From: G965195345 sp965277775
GTDB taxonomy: Bacteria > Pseudomonadota > Gammaproteobacteria > CAKMZV01
DNA length: 64,000 nucleotides
Direction of reading: 5' to 3'
NCBI GenBank assembly: GCA_965277775.1
Contig: OZ255843.1
Span: forward strand, 1,240,001 to 1,304,000
Position 1 is the first letter of the stretch. Each line of letters begins with the position of its first letter. The translations under genes were made by a program, and so were the position numbers. A model generated the notes under the pieces. The model was not told the origin of the DNA and searched no databases. It saw nothing but the letters and a program-made list of their open reading frames with translations. Shown here one piece after another: positions 9,305 through 17,186 of this stretch.

Positions 9305-9754
9305 TTAGAAAATGGGTTCAACCTTAATGGCTATTTGTGTGGTCGGTTCAGTCATCACAATCTCGGCGTCTTCGTATTCGGGTGGACCAAAGGATGGACG
9401 GACGTTATTGGAAGAACCAATGGGTTCGCTAGGGATGCCAATGAAATTCGTGTCCATTTCATCATCATTATCAACGTCATGATGCACAGAAACCGCAATC
9501 GATGGACGATCAATATTTTCAAAAGTCACTTCCATCGTCTTGCCTGTTACAGCGACTTCTTTTTTGACGAAGGCCTGCTCGTCTTCACCAGGGAAACCCT
9601 CTGCTTTGTCAAAAAGGGAGATCCGTAACTTGCCTTCAATGGGGTCAAGATTGGTCAAAGTAATGACGAGATCTGCCGCCGTGACCTGTGATGAAATACC
9701 AAGCAACAGCGCAATACAGGCAATGCGTTTGAGGGTTTGAATAAAAGATTTCAT
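9305..9754 (-). CDS. Exported DUF2141 protein
   Basis: A 149-residue protein with a signal peptide ending near SSQVTAA. The mature part is a beta-sandwich matching DUF2141: GKLRISLFDKAEGF, a central SVHHDVDNDDEMDTNFIGIPSEPIG split by an acidic turn, and SNNVRPSFGPPEYEDA. The D-rich turn may bind calcium. Probably periplasmic; function not known. It has its own intergenic spaces on both sides. Confidence 0.8.
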   Translation of the reverse strand: MKSFIQTLKRIACIALLLGISSQVTAADLVITLTNLDPIEGKLRISLFDKAEGFPGEDEQAFVKKEVAVTGKTMEVTFENIDRPSIAVSVHHDVDNDDEMDTNFIGIPSEPIGSSNNVRPSFGPPEYEDAEIVMTEPTTQIAIKVEPIF

Positions 9755-9897
9755 AGGCTGAATATTATAACGAGTTTGGGTGTTTCAACTTTGACAAAAA
9801 CCGCAGAAATCGTTATGAATACATCTTGATTAAAAGAGAGTCTAATTGTTAGTACGATGATCGTGCAATTGAATCAGAACGGTCACAGTTATGGAAT

Positions 9898-11184
9898 CTA
9901 AATATTAACTTTTAGAGTGCTTTCGTTGTAGGATTCGGCTTGTTCTTTGATGGTGTTTTTTATCTCTTCTAATTCTCCTTCAACCCATTCGTAGTCACCG
10001 TTAAAATTTTTGTGAATGTGCTTTTCAATTGCTTTAAAGTGGGGTGTTTGCAGTTGATATTCTAATTCGTAGGCACGGTATGGGTCAGATGTTTGGTAAC
10101 TGTTTAAGCGCCGCTTGACGTCCTTGGCTATACCGACCTTGTACATTCCTTCCCAGCTGCTATTGGCAATGACATAGACGAATCCCTGTCCAAATGCATC
10201 AATGCCATCCTCTGTGAGCTTTGGAACCTGAGTGCTGAAGTGCGGCTCTGGTCTGAACATATCCGCAGGAACTTCGTTGTCCAAGCGATTTTTAACGAGT
10301 TCATATGCTTTATGCGATATGTCAATGCCTACCCATTGTCGATCTAATTTTTCGGCAGCAATACAAGTGGTGGCACAGCCACAAAAAGGGTCGAGTACCA
10401 CATCACCTGCGTTGCTGCTGGCTTGGATGATACGCTCTAATAAGGCCAGTGGTTTTTGGGTAGGGTAGCCTGTACTCTCTCGGGAATTACCTTTTAATGG
10501 AGGAATATAAATCCAACTTTCTGGAAATTTGCCATTATCGTTGAGCTCAACAACACCTTCTGCAACTTTAGAAGCTTTAGCAGAATATCCCTGTCTGTTA
10601 AGGCTTGAGCTGGCGTATGGTTGACGAATGCTCTCTGGGTTAAATGTCCATGTGTTACCTTTTGAATACCAAAAAATAATGTCATGCACCCGTGATAACT
10701 GTTTTTGATTCGGGGCAGATGGTCTGCTATAACACCACACCACTTCATTTCTAAAATTTTTCTCACCGAAAATGCAGTCCAGAACAATTTTCAGGTAATG
10801 GCTCATGGTTGGATCGCAGTGCAGATATAAGCTACCCGTATCCTTTAACAATCGGTGGCATTCAATCAAACGTATAGCCATGTAAACCAAATAGCAATAA
10901 TTGTACTTATTGCTAAAGGATTTGACGCCTTTTAAGTAATCGTGCAGCTCTGGAGACTCAAAACGGATGCTGTCCACCCATTCGTCTTTTACATCCTCTT
11001 CTCTGAAAATATCTGAAAATTCAGCCCCTTCTGCACTAGTGCCAATAGGTGCGGAAAAGATTTTCTTTGTATTAAAAGGGGGATCAAGATAAATCAGATC
11101 AACGCAAGCACTATTGATACCCTGCAAAATTTCCAGATTATCATGACAAAAGATGGTGCGCGGTTCTACATTGAGGTTGTTCAT
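9898..11184 (-). CDS. DNA methyltransferase (beta class) fused to GIY-YIG/T5orf172-type domain
   Basis: A 428-residue two-domain protein. Residues 1-305 are an amino-methyltransferase with the catalytic motif IV (LDPPF, 33-37) at the N-terminus and the AdoMet motif I (DPFCGCATT, 265-273) near the C-terminus. This is the beta-class order; TGYPTQKP (238-245) precedes motif I. The usual FxGxGT reads FCGCAT here. Residues 334-405 match GIY-YIG nucleases of the T5orf172/MUG113 type: FVYVIAN, MYKVGIAKDVKRRL, then a conserved Glu/His region (AIEKHIHK) and EWVEG. This could be a modification enzyme with built-in nuclease activity or a solitary methylase with a DNA-binding module. A good AGGA precedes the start. 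No separate restriction gene is adjacent. Confidence 0.85.
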   Translation of the reverse strand: MNNLNVEPRTIFCHDNLEILQGINSACVDLIYLDPPFNTKKIFSAPIGTSAEGAEFSDIFREEDVKDEWVDSIRFESPELHDYLKGVKSFSNKYNYCYLVYMAIRLIECHRLLKDTGSLYLHCDPTMSHYLKIVLDCIFGEKNFRNEVVWCYSRPSAPNQKQLSRVHDIIFWYSKGNTWTFNPESIRQPYASSSLNRQGYSAKASKVAEGVVELNDNGKFPESWIYIPPLKGNSRESTGYPTQKPLALLERIIQASSNAGDVVLDPFCGCATTCIAAEKLDRQWVGIDISHKAYELVKNRLDNEVPADMFRPEPHFSTQVPKLTEDGIDAFGQGFVYVIANSSWEGMYKVGIAKDVKRRLNSYQTSDPYRAYELEYQLQTPHFKAIEKHIHKNFNGDYEWVEGELEEIKNTIKEQAESYNESTLKVNI

Positions 11185-11447
11185 AGGCTTTTTTCCTATT
11201 TAGGGTCTTGCCAAATTGACTGATTTGAGACACACGAAGCAAGTGATACATTGTACCGAAGATAGGGGTATTTTGGATTTATTTCTGAAGATTGTGGGCC
11301 ATGGATTAATAAGAACACACTAATACAATTTGGAATTCTGGCGAATGCAGGCACAACACTGATTAGGGCTATTTCTTAACAAAGTCGCAGTTTGAATCGC
11401 TCAGCTTGTATAATTTTATTAACACAAATCATTAACGGAGCACAGTT

Positions 11448-11882
11448 ATGGCAACAATTTTTCATCGATTAGCAATCAAAGCCAGCCCAGAGTCAACCTA
11501 CAAAGCATTAACTCAAGCAGAAGGGCTGAGTCAATGGTGGGCGCGTTCAACGGGCGCTTCAGAGGTGGGTAATACCCTGTCGTTCTTTTTTGGACCGAAC
11601 GGGGAATTTGAACTCAATATGGCGGTTGAGGCCTTAGAAGAGAACCAAAAAGTGGTTTGGCGTTGCACCAACGGTCCTTGGGCTGAAATGGGTCAATTTA
11701 CTTTTCGCATTGAAGCGCATGAAGGCGGCACAATGCTGGCTTTTTCACACGAAGGCTGGCCAGAGCAAAACGATTTTTATGGTCACTGTAATAGCAAATG
11801 GGGCTATTTCTTAGTCACCAGTTTGAAAAACCTCTTAGAGAATGGCCAAGGGCAGCCACATCCAGCTGACCCCGATATTTAA
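11448..11882 (+). CDS. SRPBCC/AHSA1-type domain protein
   Basis: A 144-residue START-like hydrophobic-pocket protein. It has the typical N-terminal IKASPESTYKALTQAEGLSQWW, a central beta-rich part (VVWRCTNGPWAE) and the C-terminal helix region KWGYFLVTSLKNLLENG. The ligand is unknown. GGAG lies ten bases before the ATG. Its TAA overlaps the TAA of the convergent ggt gene at 11879-11882. Confidence 0.85.
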   Translation: MATIFHRLAIKASPESTYKALTQAEGLSQWWARSTGASEVGNTLSFFFGPNGEFELNMAVEALEENQKVVWRCTNGPWAEMGQFTFRIEAHEGGTMLAFSHEGWPEQNDFYGHCNSKWGYFLVTSLKNLLENGQGQPHPADPDI

Positions 11883-13564
11883 TTATTATTCGCTTTTCGG
11901 CGCACCCAAGAGGTGCCAATGCCTCTGGAATCACTGGCCGCTTCAACGGTGCCATCTTTGTAGTGCACAATGGCTTGCATGTTGCCCCAAGTGCGATCTT
12001 GTTGTTTGATGTTATGCCCCATGGCTTGTAAATCTTTAATCGTTTCTTCAGAAAGGGTATTGGGCTCTAAGGCAACCATATCAGGCAAAAACTGATGGTG
12101 CAGTCGGCGACGATTGACGATTTCCACAGCCGAACCACCGTCCATGGCTGTCAACAATCCTTGCAGGACCATGGTAATGATTCGACTGCCGCCTGGGGTG
12201 CCCAGAATGACGGTTCGATCGGGTTGTTCTAATATGGTTGGGCTCATAGAAGACAACATGCGTTTTCCAGGTTTAATGGCATTGGCTGTGCCACCGACCA
12301 AGCCATAGACATTGGGCTCACCCGCTTTGGCGACGAAGTCATCCATTTCATCATTTAATAGAATCCCCGTATTGCCCGCAACAAAGCAGCTGCCGAAAGG
12401 ATAATTGACCGACAAAGTCGCGGCCACGCTGTTGCCGTGCTTGTCTGTGATGGAAAAATGGGTGGTATGATTGCCCCCTCTTGGGTCTATATTAGCGCTG
12501 AACCAAGCGCTTTTGGAGGCTTTCTCGGGGTGGATGCTGGCAACCAAACCAGCCGCATAGGTTTTGCTGATCAGCTGTTCAATGGGAATGTCAACAAAGT
12601 CGCTGTCGCCAAGATAAATGGCGCGATCGCGATAAGCACGACGCATGGATTCAATCAGCGCATGGGTTTGTTTGACATCTTGCTTTAACGCTGGGTTTGA
12701 TGAATGGGCCATCTGCTCCAATTGGTTTAAAATCTGAGCAATGGCAATGCCTCCCGAAGAAGGCGGTGGCGCAGAAATTAAGCGGGCATTTTTGAACTTG
12801 ATATCGATGGGCTCGCGCTCAATGACCTCGTAGTCGAGCAAATCTTGGTGTTGCCAAATGCCACCGTTCTGTTGCACTGCTTGAATCATGGCGTCAGCAA
12901 CCGCGCCTTTATAGAATCCATCCGCCCCTTTGTCAGCCATTTGTTTGAGCGTCTTTGCTAAATCAGGCTGTACGATTAAGTCGCCAATTTTAGGCAATTC
13001 GTTTTGGATTAAAAATGCCTTTGCGCTGTTCGGGTATTTTTGTAATACGGGCAGGCGCCATTTGGCCAGACGATGGTAAACGCCATCCACTCGAAAACCG
13101 TTCTCGGCAATGGCAATGGCAGATTGCAGGTTTTGAGCCATGGATTGTTTGCCATAGCGGGTGGACAAATGCTCTAAGGCGGCGGGAATGCCTGGAATAC
13201 CCGCCGATAAGGGACCGTCAATTGACAAGTTGGGAATCACGTTTTTATCGGAATCAAGGTACATGTCTCGATGCGCTTTTAGTGGCGCCTTTTCACGCGC
13301 ATCCAAGAATACGTAGCGGTTTTCGCTGGAAATATACAGAAGGTAAAATCCACCACCGCCCAGACCTGAGGAGTAAGGCTCTGCAACGGCCAAAGCCGCT
13401 GTTATGGCCACCGCCGCATCAAAGGCATTGCCGCCTTGATCAAACACCTCAACGCCCGCTTGGGTGGCAAGTGGATGGGCGGTTGCTATCGCTTCGGCAT
13501 AGACTTTTGGTGTCAATGCGAGCACAACGATCATCAAATATAAACGCAGCTGTTTCTGTATCAT
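11879..13564 (-). CDS. ggt: Gamma-glutamyltransferase
   Basis: A periplasmic N-terminal nucleophile hydrolase that cleaves glutathione and transfers gamma-glutamyl groups. It has a signal peptide ending near VYAEA, and the precursor is 561 residues. The autocleavage and nucleophile site is present as NHTTHFSITD, with Thr367 expected to start the small subunit. GTPGGSRI in the small subunit and YSSGLGGGGFYLLY in the large subunit are also typical. It starts 2 bp after the stop of the ModE-like gene on the same strand, so the two are probably co-transcribed. Confidence 0.95.
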   Translation of the reverse strand: MIQKQLRLYLMIVVLALTPKVYAEAIATAHPLATQAGVEVFDQGGNAFDAAVAITAALAVAEPYSSGLGGGGFYLLYISSENRYVFLDAREKAPLKAHRDMYLDSDKNVIPNLSIDGPLSAGIPGIPAALEHLSTRYGKQSMAQNLQSAIAIAENGFRVDGVYHRLAKWRLPVLQKYPNSAKAFLIQNELPKIGDLIVQPDLAKTLKQMADKGADGFYKGAVADAMIQAVQQNGGIWQHQDLLDYEVIEREPIDIKFKNARLISAPPPSSGGIAIAQILNQLEQMAHSSNPALKQDVKQTHALIESMRRAYRDRAIYLGDSDFVDIPIEQLISKTYAAGLVASIHPEKASKSAWFSANIDPRGGNHTTHFSITDKHGNSVAATLSVNYPFGSCFVAGNTGILLNDEMDDFVAKAGEPNVYGLVGGTANAIKPGKRMLSSMSPTILEQPDRTVILGTPGGSRIITMVLQGLLTAMDGGSAVEIVNRRRLHHQFLPDMVALEPNTLSEETIKDLQAMGHNIKQQDRTWGNMQAIVHYKDGTVEAASDSRGIGTSWVRRKANNN

Positions 13565-13566
13565 GG

Positions 13567-13923
13567 TTAAAATCCTTTTTGGTTTAAAAATTTTGAAAAT
13601 TCGGTTTCTAATTGTTTGTAAGCGCGCAGTTGTGCTTTGCCATGTTCAGTCAAATGGGAACCGCCGCCGCCCACACCGCCTTTGGCACATTCAATCAGCG
13701 CCTTTGTTTGGTTGTGGTTGATTTGATTGACCAAATCCCAAGCGCGCTTATACGACATTTTGACGTGTTTGGCCGCCTGACTCAGCGACCCAAAAGCCTC
13801 AATGCTTTCCATCAACTCAATGCGACCCATACCAAGATAATTACCCCCTTCTAACACCAGACTGATCTTAGCATAAATATCTTTTGAGTAAGCTTTTCCA
13901 GGAATGTGCTTGTCGTGTGGCAT
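13567..13923 (-). CDS. ModE-type winged-helix DNA-binding protein (no molybdate-binding domain)
   Basis: A 118-residue single-domain regulator resembling the N-terminal domain of ModE: IELMESIEAFGSLSQAAKHV followed by MSYKRAWDLVNQIN as recognition helix, then GGVGGGGSHLTEHGKAQL in the wing. The C-terminal MOP domains of full ModE are absent. An upstream in-frame start at 14058 would overlap the endonuclease V gene, so the ATG at 13923 is preferred, though no ribosome binding site is obvious. A TATACT lies only eight bases before the ATG. It may regulate the adjoining ggt; that is inference. Confidence 0.75.
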   Translation of the reverse strand: MPHDKHIPGKAYSKDIYAKISLVLEGGNYLGMGRIELMESIEAFGSLSQAAKHVKMSYKRAWDLVNQINHNQTKALIECAKGGVGGGGSHLTEHGKAQLRAYKQLETEFSKFLNQKGF

Positions 13924-13993
13924 GGAATAAGTATACCACCAGCCATAAAAGAATTGCAAAGTGATATACAAAGGGCCGTTTTGAAGGGCGTGA

Positions 13994-14389
13994 TCAAACG
14001 GTGGATTGGGTTTTTTTGAGTTGGGCTTTTTCCGCCATTTGAGATAGGCGTTCGGCAATGCGCTCGCGGTTGAGTTTGATCGCTTCGTCGTCAGGGCGCC
14101 AGTTATTCCAAAGCGCTGTCCGCTCAGTTTTATAGTGCAATAGCGTTAAGGGGTCAAAATTGGGCTTGTAGTTTCGACGGCGCATCTCCTGATAGAGTTG
14201 CTGTTGGCGTTCATAGAGGTATTCGAGCTTGTCGTAAAAGAAAATGACGTGCCCTTTGCCAAGGGTATATTTAGGGGGGATGTTTGGATGCGCACGCGCC
14301 AATTTAAAAATACGCGGGAGCTCTCTATATTCCGCCACTAAGTGTTTGTTGTGTAATTCTTCAACGGTTATGCAGTTGATTCTAGTCAT
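13994..14389 (-). CDS. denV: T4 endonuclease V-type pyrimidine-dimer DNA glycosylase/AP lyase
   Basis: A 131-residue protein whose N-terminus closely follows phage T4 endonuclease V: MTRIN, then HLVAEYRELPRIFKLA, then LGKGHVIFFYDKLEYL. Thr2 (Schiff-base nucleophile after Met removal), Arg22 and Glu23 (catalytic) are at the same positions as in T4. The C-terminal part is shorter and less conserved. It should cut cyclobutane pyrimidine dimers by base excision. Homologues occur sporadically in bacteria and large viruses. It sits in an accessory stretch between a ModE-like gene and an AT-rich cassette. Confidence 0.9.
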   Translation of the reverse strand: MTRINCITVEELHNKHLVAEYRELPRIFKLARAHPNIPPKYTLGKGHVIFFYDKLEYLYERQQQLYQEMRRRNYKPNFDPLTLLHYKTERTALWNNWRPDDEAIKLNRERIAERLSQMAEKAQLKKTQSTV

Positions 14390-14443
14390 GCAGTCATTTC
14401 CTCCGTCAATGCAGTGACTTTGCCATCAGTATAGTAGAAGGGA

Positions 14444-14647
14444 TTAGGCACCATTTGAAGGTTTCTTGTCATTATTGTCAAATCCAGGAAAATGCGATTT
14501 TAAATTATCAATGAGAGTTTCGTGATTACTTAGAATATTTGCAGGATTAGATTCTACGGTTTTCAGCATGATTGTCATAAGTTGTTCTTTTTGGCTTTCT
14601 GTGCCAAAATCATCAATGGCTCTCACAAAACCCTCATACATGACCAT
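14444..14647 (-). CDS. Small hypothetical protein downstream of the coiled-coil membrane gene
   Basis: A 67-residue, probably helical protein I do not recognise. The N-terminal part (YEGFVRAIDDFGTESQKEQ) looks amphipathic, and the C-terminus (GFDNNDKKPSNGA) is likely disordered. It lies 24 bp downstream of the coiled-coil membrane protein gene on the same strand and shares its AT-rich composition, so the two probably form a unit. An alternative ATG lies two codons further in. Confidence 0.5.
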   Translation of the reverse strand: MVMYEGFVRAIDDFGTESQKEQLMTIMLKTVESNPANILSNHETLIDNLKSHFPGFDNNDKKPSNGA

Positions 14648-14671
14648 GACTCTTTGTTTATGATTGTATGT

Positions 14672-15427
14672 TTAGCGTAGCTGGCTTTTTTGTGAAATGG
14701 ACCTCTGTATGTACCATATTAACCAAATTAAAGGCGATCCAGTGAGCAGATTAAAAAATACAGATTTTACAGATACCCCCTCTTCCATATAGAAAGGATA
14801 TGCAAACCAAAAAAACAACCCGATTGCAATTCCAATGAAAGCGAACCACAGCAAAGGAATGTATTCAATCTCATCCTGAGCGGCCTTATAACTGGATGCC
14901 AAGCCAGCCGATGTTGCCTCTGGCAATAAACCGTTGATTCTATTAAAAAGCTCTTCACGATTCTCTTCTATATGCTTAAATGTTTTTTCTTGAGTATCCT
15001 TTAATGTTGTAAATTGTTGCTCAAATCGGTTTGAGTTGAGTTCATTTTCATTGACAATATGTTTGGACTGCGCATCGATTTGAGTGGTTAGTGTATTCAC
15101 AAATTCTTCAATTTTTTGTTTTTTGCTAGTCGTTTCCCCATCGCTCCTTCCACTCTCTTGAAAAAGTTCATCATATAAATCAGTGATTGCAAGCTGATGT
15201 GCCTTAATAGTGTCTTTTGTAGAATTGATTCCTTTTTCGCTGTCTTCAATGCTTTTTTTCAAAACATCAATTTCATTAGACCACGATGTAGAGTTGTCAT
15301 AACAAGACTTAATAGTTTCAGATTTTTTTTGAATATCATCAATAAGTTGTTTAGAATCTTTAAGTGTTTGATGAGTCTGTTTTATATATTCAACGAGCTC
15401 ATTTTTTTTCATTTTTTTATAATCCAT
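14672..15427 (-). CDS. Membrane-anchored coiled-coil protein
   Basis: 251 residues. Residues 1-165 are rich in Lys, Glu, Gln, Ser and Asp with heptad-like spacing and are probably a long coiled coil. Residues 165-185 form a distinct LLPEATSAGLASSYKAAQDE segment. Residues 191-212 and 221-240 are two hydrophobic helices separated by a short acidic turn, and a basic tail follows. There is no signal peptide, so the coiled coil is likely cytoplasmic and anchored at its C-terminus. The composition is more AT-rich than the neighbours, suggesting transfer. GGAG lies upstream of the start. I do not recognise a named family and assign no function. Confidence 0.7.
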   Translation of the reverse strand: MDYKKMKKNELVEYIKQTHQTLKDSKQLIDDIQKKSETIKSCYDNSTSWSNEIDVLKKSIEDSEKGINSTKDTIKAHQLAITDLYDELFQESGRSDGETTSKKQKIEEFVNTLTTQIDAQSKHIVNENELNSNRFEQQFTTLKDTQEKTFKHIEENREELFNRINGLLPEATSAGLASSYKAAQDEIEYIPLLWFAFIGIAIGLFFWFAYPFYMEEGVSVKSVFFNLLTGSPLIWLIWYIQRSISQKSQLR

Positions 15428-15606
15428 TTGGCTCTCCTTATCTTTGGTGAATAAATCTTACACTAAGCTGTATTTTTACATATATTGCTGTTTCGTAAAC
15501 TCTACAGTTGTTCAATTTTACTGTATGTATTGGTATTATTTTATGGGTTTGATTAGTGAGTGACTATGTTGAGATGCCTTTGGCATACCAGTGTGTAGGA
15601 CGCACC

Positions 15607-15636
15607 AAAAAAAACCCCGCAAAAGCAGGGTTTTTT
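15607..15636 (-). terminator. Rho-independent terminator of ilvBHC
   Basis: On the minus strand the sequence reads CCCTGC, a TTTT loop, GCGGGG, then eight Ts, starting about 16 bp after the ilvC stop. The stem pairs fully on that strand if one U-G is allowed, whereas the plus strand would have a C-A mismatch. This supports minus-strand use. Confidence 0.9.
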
Positions 15637-15651
15637 CATTATGACAATCAT

Positions 15652-16668
15652 TTAATTGACGGACTTGTCAACCAATTTGCCTTTGGCAATCCAAGGCATC
15701 ATGGCGCGCAGCTTTGAACCCACTTGCTCAATTTGATGCTCTTCAGCCAGTCTTCTTGAGGCTTTGAGCATGGGTTGTCCTGCTTGATTTTCTAAGATGA
15801 ATTCTTTGGCAAATTTGCCTTCTTGAATTTCTTTTAGAATTTCTTGCATCGCCCATTTGCTTTCGTCATTGATGATGCGAGGTCCACGGGTGATGTCACC
15901 GTATTCTGCCGTATTGGATATGGAGTAACGCATGTTTGCAATGCCGCCTTCGTACATGAGATCAACGATGAGTTTTAACTCGTGTAAACATTCAAAGTAC
16001 GCCATTTCGGGCTCGTATCCTGCGTCAACCAAGGTTTCAAAACCCGCTTGAACCAGTGCCATGGCACCGCCACAAAGTACCGCTTGTTCGCCGAATAAAT
16101 CGGTTTCGGTTTCAGCTCTGAAGGTTGATTCAATAATGCCTGCACGACCACCGCCGTTGGCAGAAGCATAAGACAGGGCCACTTCTTTGGCTTGTCCAGT
16201 GGCATCTTGATGAATGGCGATCAATGTGGGAACGCCACCGCCTTGAACATAGGTAGAGCGGACTGTATGACCGGGGCCTTTGGGGGCAACCATGATCACA
16301 TCGATGCCTTCAGGGGCTTCAATTTGTGCGAAATGGATGTTAAAACCATGGGCAAAAGCCAGTGCAGAACCCGCTTTCATGTGTCCTAAGACTTCATCAC
16401 GATAAACGCTGGCTTGATGTTCATCAGGCAACAGCACCATGACAACGTCAGCGTTTTTAACCGCATCCGTTACGGTTTTTACTGTGAATTTTGCCGCTTC
16501 GGCTTTGTTCCAAGACGTTGAATTTTTGCGCAGACCGATGGTCACATCGACGCCTGATTCGCGTAAATTATTGGCGTGGGCAAAACCTTGTGAGCCGTAA
16601 CCAAGAATGGTCACTTGTTTGGATTTGATTAAATCCTGTTGACAGTCTTTGTCGTAGTAAATTTTCAT
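15652..16668 (-). CDS. ilvC: Ketol-acid reductoisomerase
   Basis: Second common step of valine and isoleucine synthesis: Mg- and NADPH-dependent alkyl migration and reduction. It is 338 residues, the short class I form. The N-terminal Rossmann motif is GYGSQGFAHANNLRESG and the cofactor loop LRKNSTSW, consistent with NADPH. The C-terminal knotted domain has the metal-binding acidic residues (ETDLFGEQAVLCGG). It is the last gene of ilvBHC, 9 bp after ilvH, and is followed by a strong terminator. Confidence 0.98.
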   Translation of the reverse strand: MKIYYDKDCQQDLIKSKQVTILGYGSQGFAHANNLRESGVDVTIGLRKNSTSWNKAEAAKFTVKTVTDAVKNADVVMVLLPDEHQASVYRDEVLGHMKAGSALAFAHGFNIHFAQIEAPEGIDVIMVAPKGPGHTVRSTYVQGGGVPTLIAIHQDATGQAKEVALSYASANGGGRAGIIESTFRAETETDLFGEQAVLCGGAMALVQAGFETLVDAGYEPEMAYFECLHELKLIVDLMYEGGIANMRYSISNTAEYGDITRGPRIINDESKWAMQEILKEIQEGKFAKEFILENQAGQPMLKASRRLAEEHQIEQVGSKLRAMMPWIAKGKLVDKSVN

Positions 16669-16677
16669 AAATATCTC

Positions 16678-17178
16678 CTAATTGATGTGAAGGGTTTTTT
16701 GACCACGCTGTATGCCTAAGATGCCAGAGCGGACGGTTTCTAAAATGATGGAGGTGTCAAGCGCCTGAATAAAAGCGTCTAATTTATCTGAAGTGCCTGC
16801 TAATTGAATGGTATAGACTTGATCGGACACATCAATGATGGCGCCCCTGAATATATCAGACAAGCGTTTGAGTTCTTCTTGCACTTTACTCGAGCTCGCT
16901 TTGACTTTGATGAGCATCAGCTCGCGTTCGATGTGGCGACTTTGGATCAAATCAATGACTTTCACCACATCAACGAGTTTGTTCAGTTGTTTAACAATCT
17001 GTTCGACGGTGGCATCATTGCCCTCTGTCATCAGCGTGAGGCGCGATAGGGTTGGGTCTTCGGTGCGGGCGACGCAAAGTGATTCAATGTTGTAGCCGCG
17101 GGCAGAAAACAGTCCAACAAGACGGGATAATGCGCCTGGTTCGTTTTCTATGAGTACTGAAATTATGTGTGCTGACAT
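16678..17178 (-). CDS. ilvH: Acetolactate synthase small (regulatory) subunit
   Basis: 166 residues. The N-terminal ACT domain (ISVLIENEPGALSRLVGLFS, then RGYNIESL) binds valine for feedback inhibition. The C-terminal domain is typical of IlvH/IlvN. It lies 8 bp after ilvB and 9 bp before ilvC and is co-transcribed with them. Confidence 0.97.
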   Translation of the reverse strand: MSAHIISVLIENEPGALSRLVGLFSARGYNIESLCVARTEDPTLSRLTLMTEGNDATVEQIVKQLNKLVDVVKVIDLIQSRHIERELMLIKVKASSSKVQEELKRLSDIFRGAIIDVSDQVYTIQLAGTSDKLDAFIQALDTSIILETVRSGILGIQRGQKTLHIN

Positions 17179-17186
17179 GAGATTTC

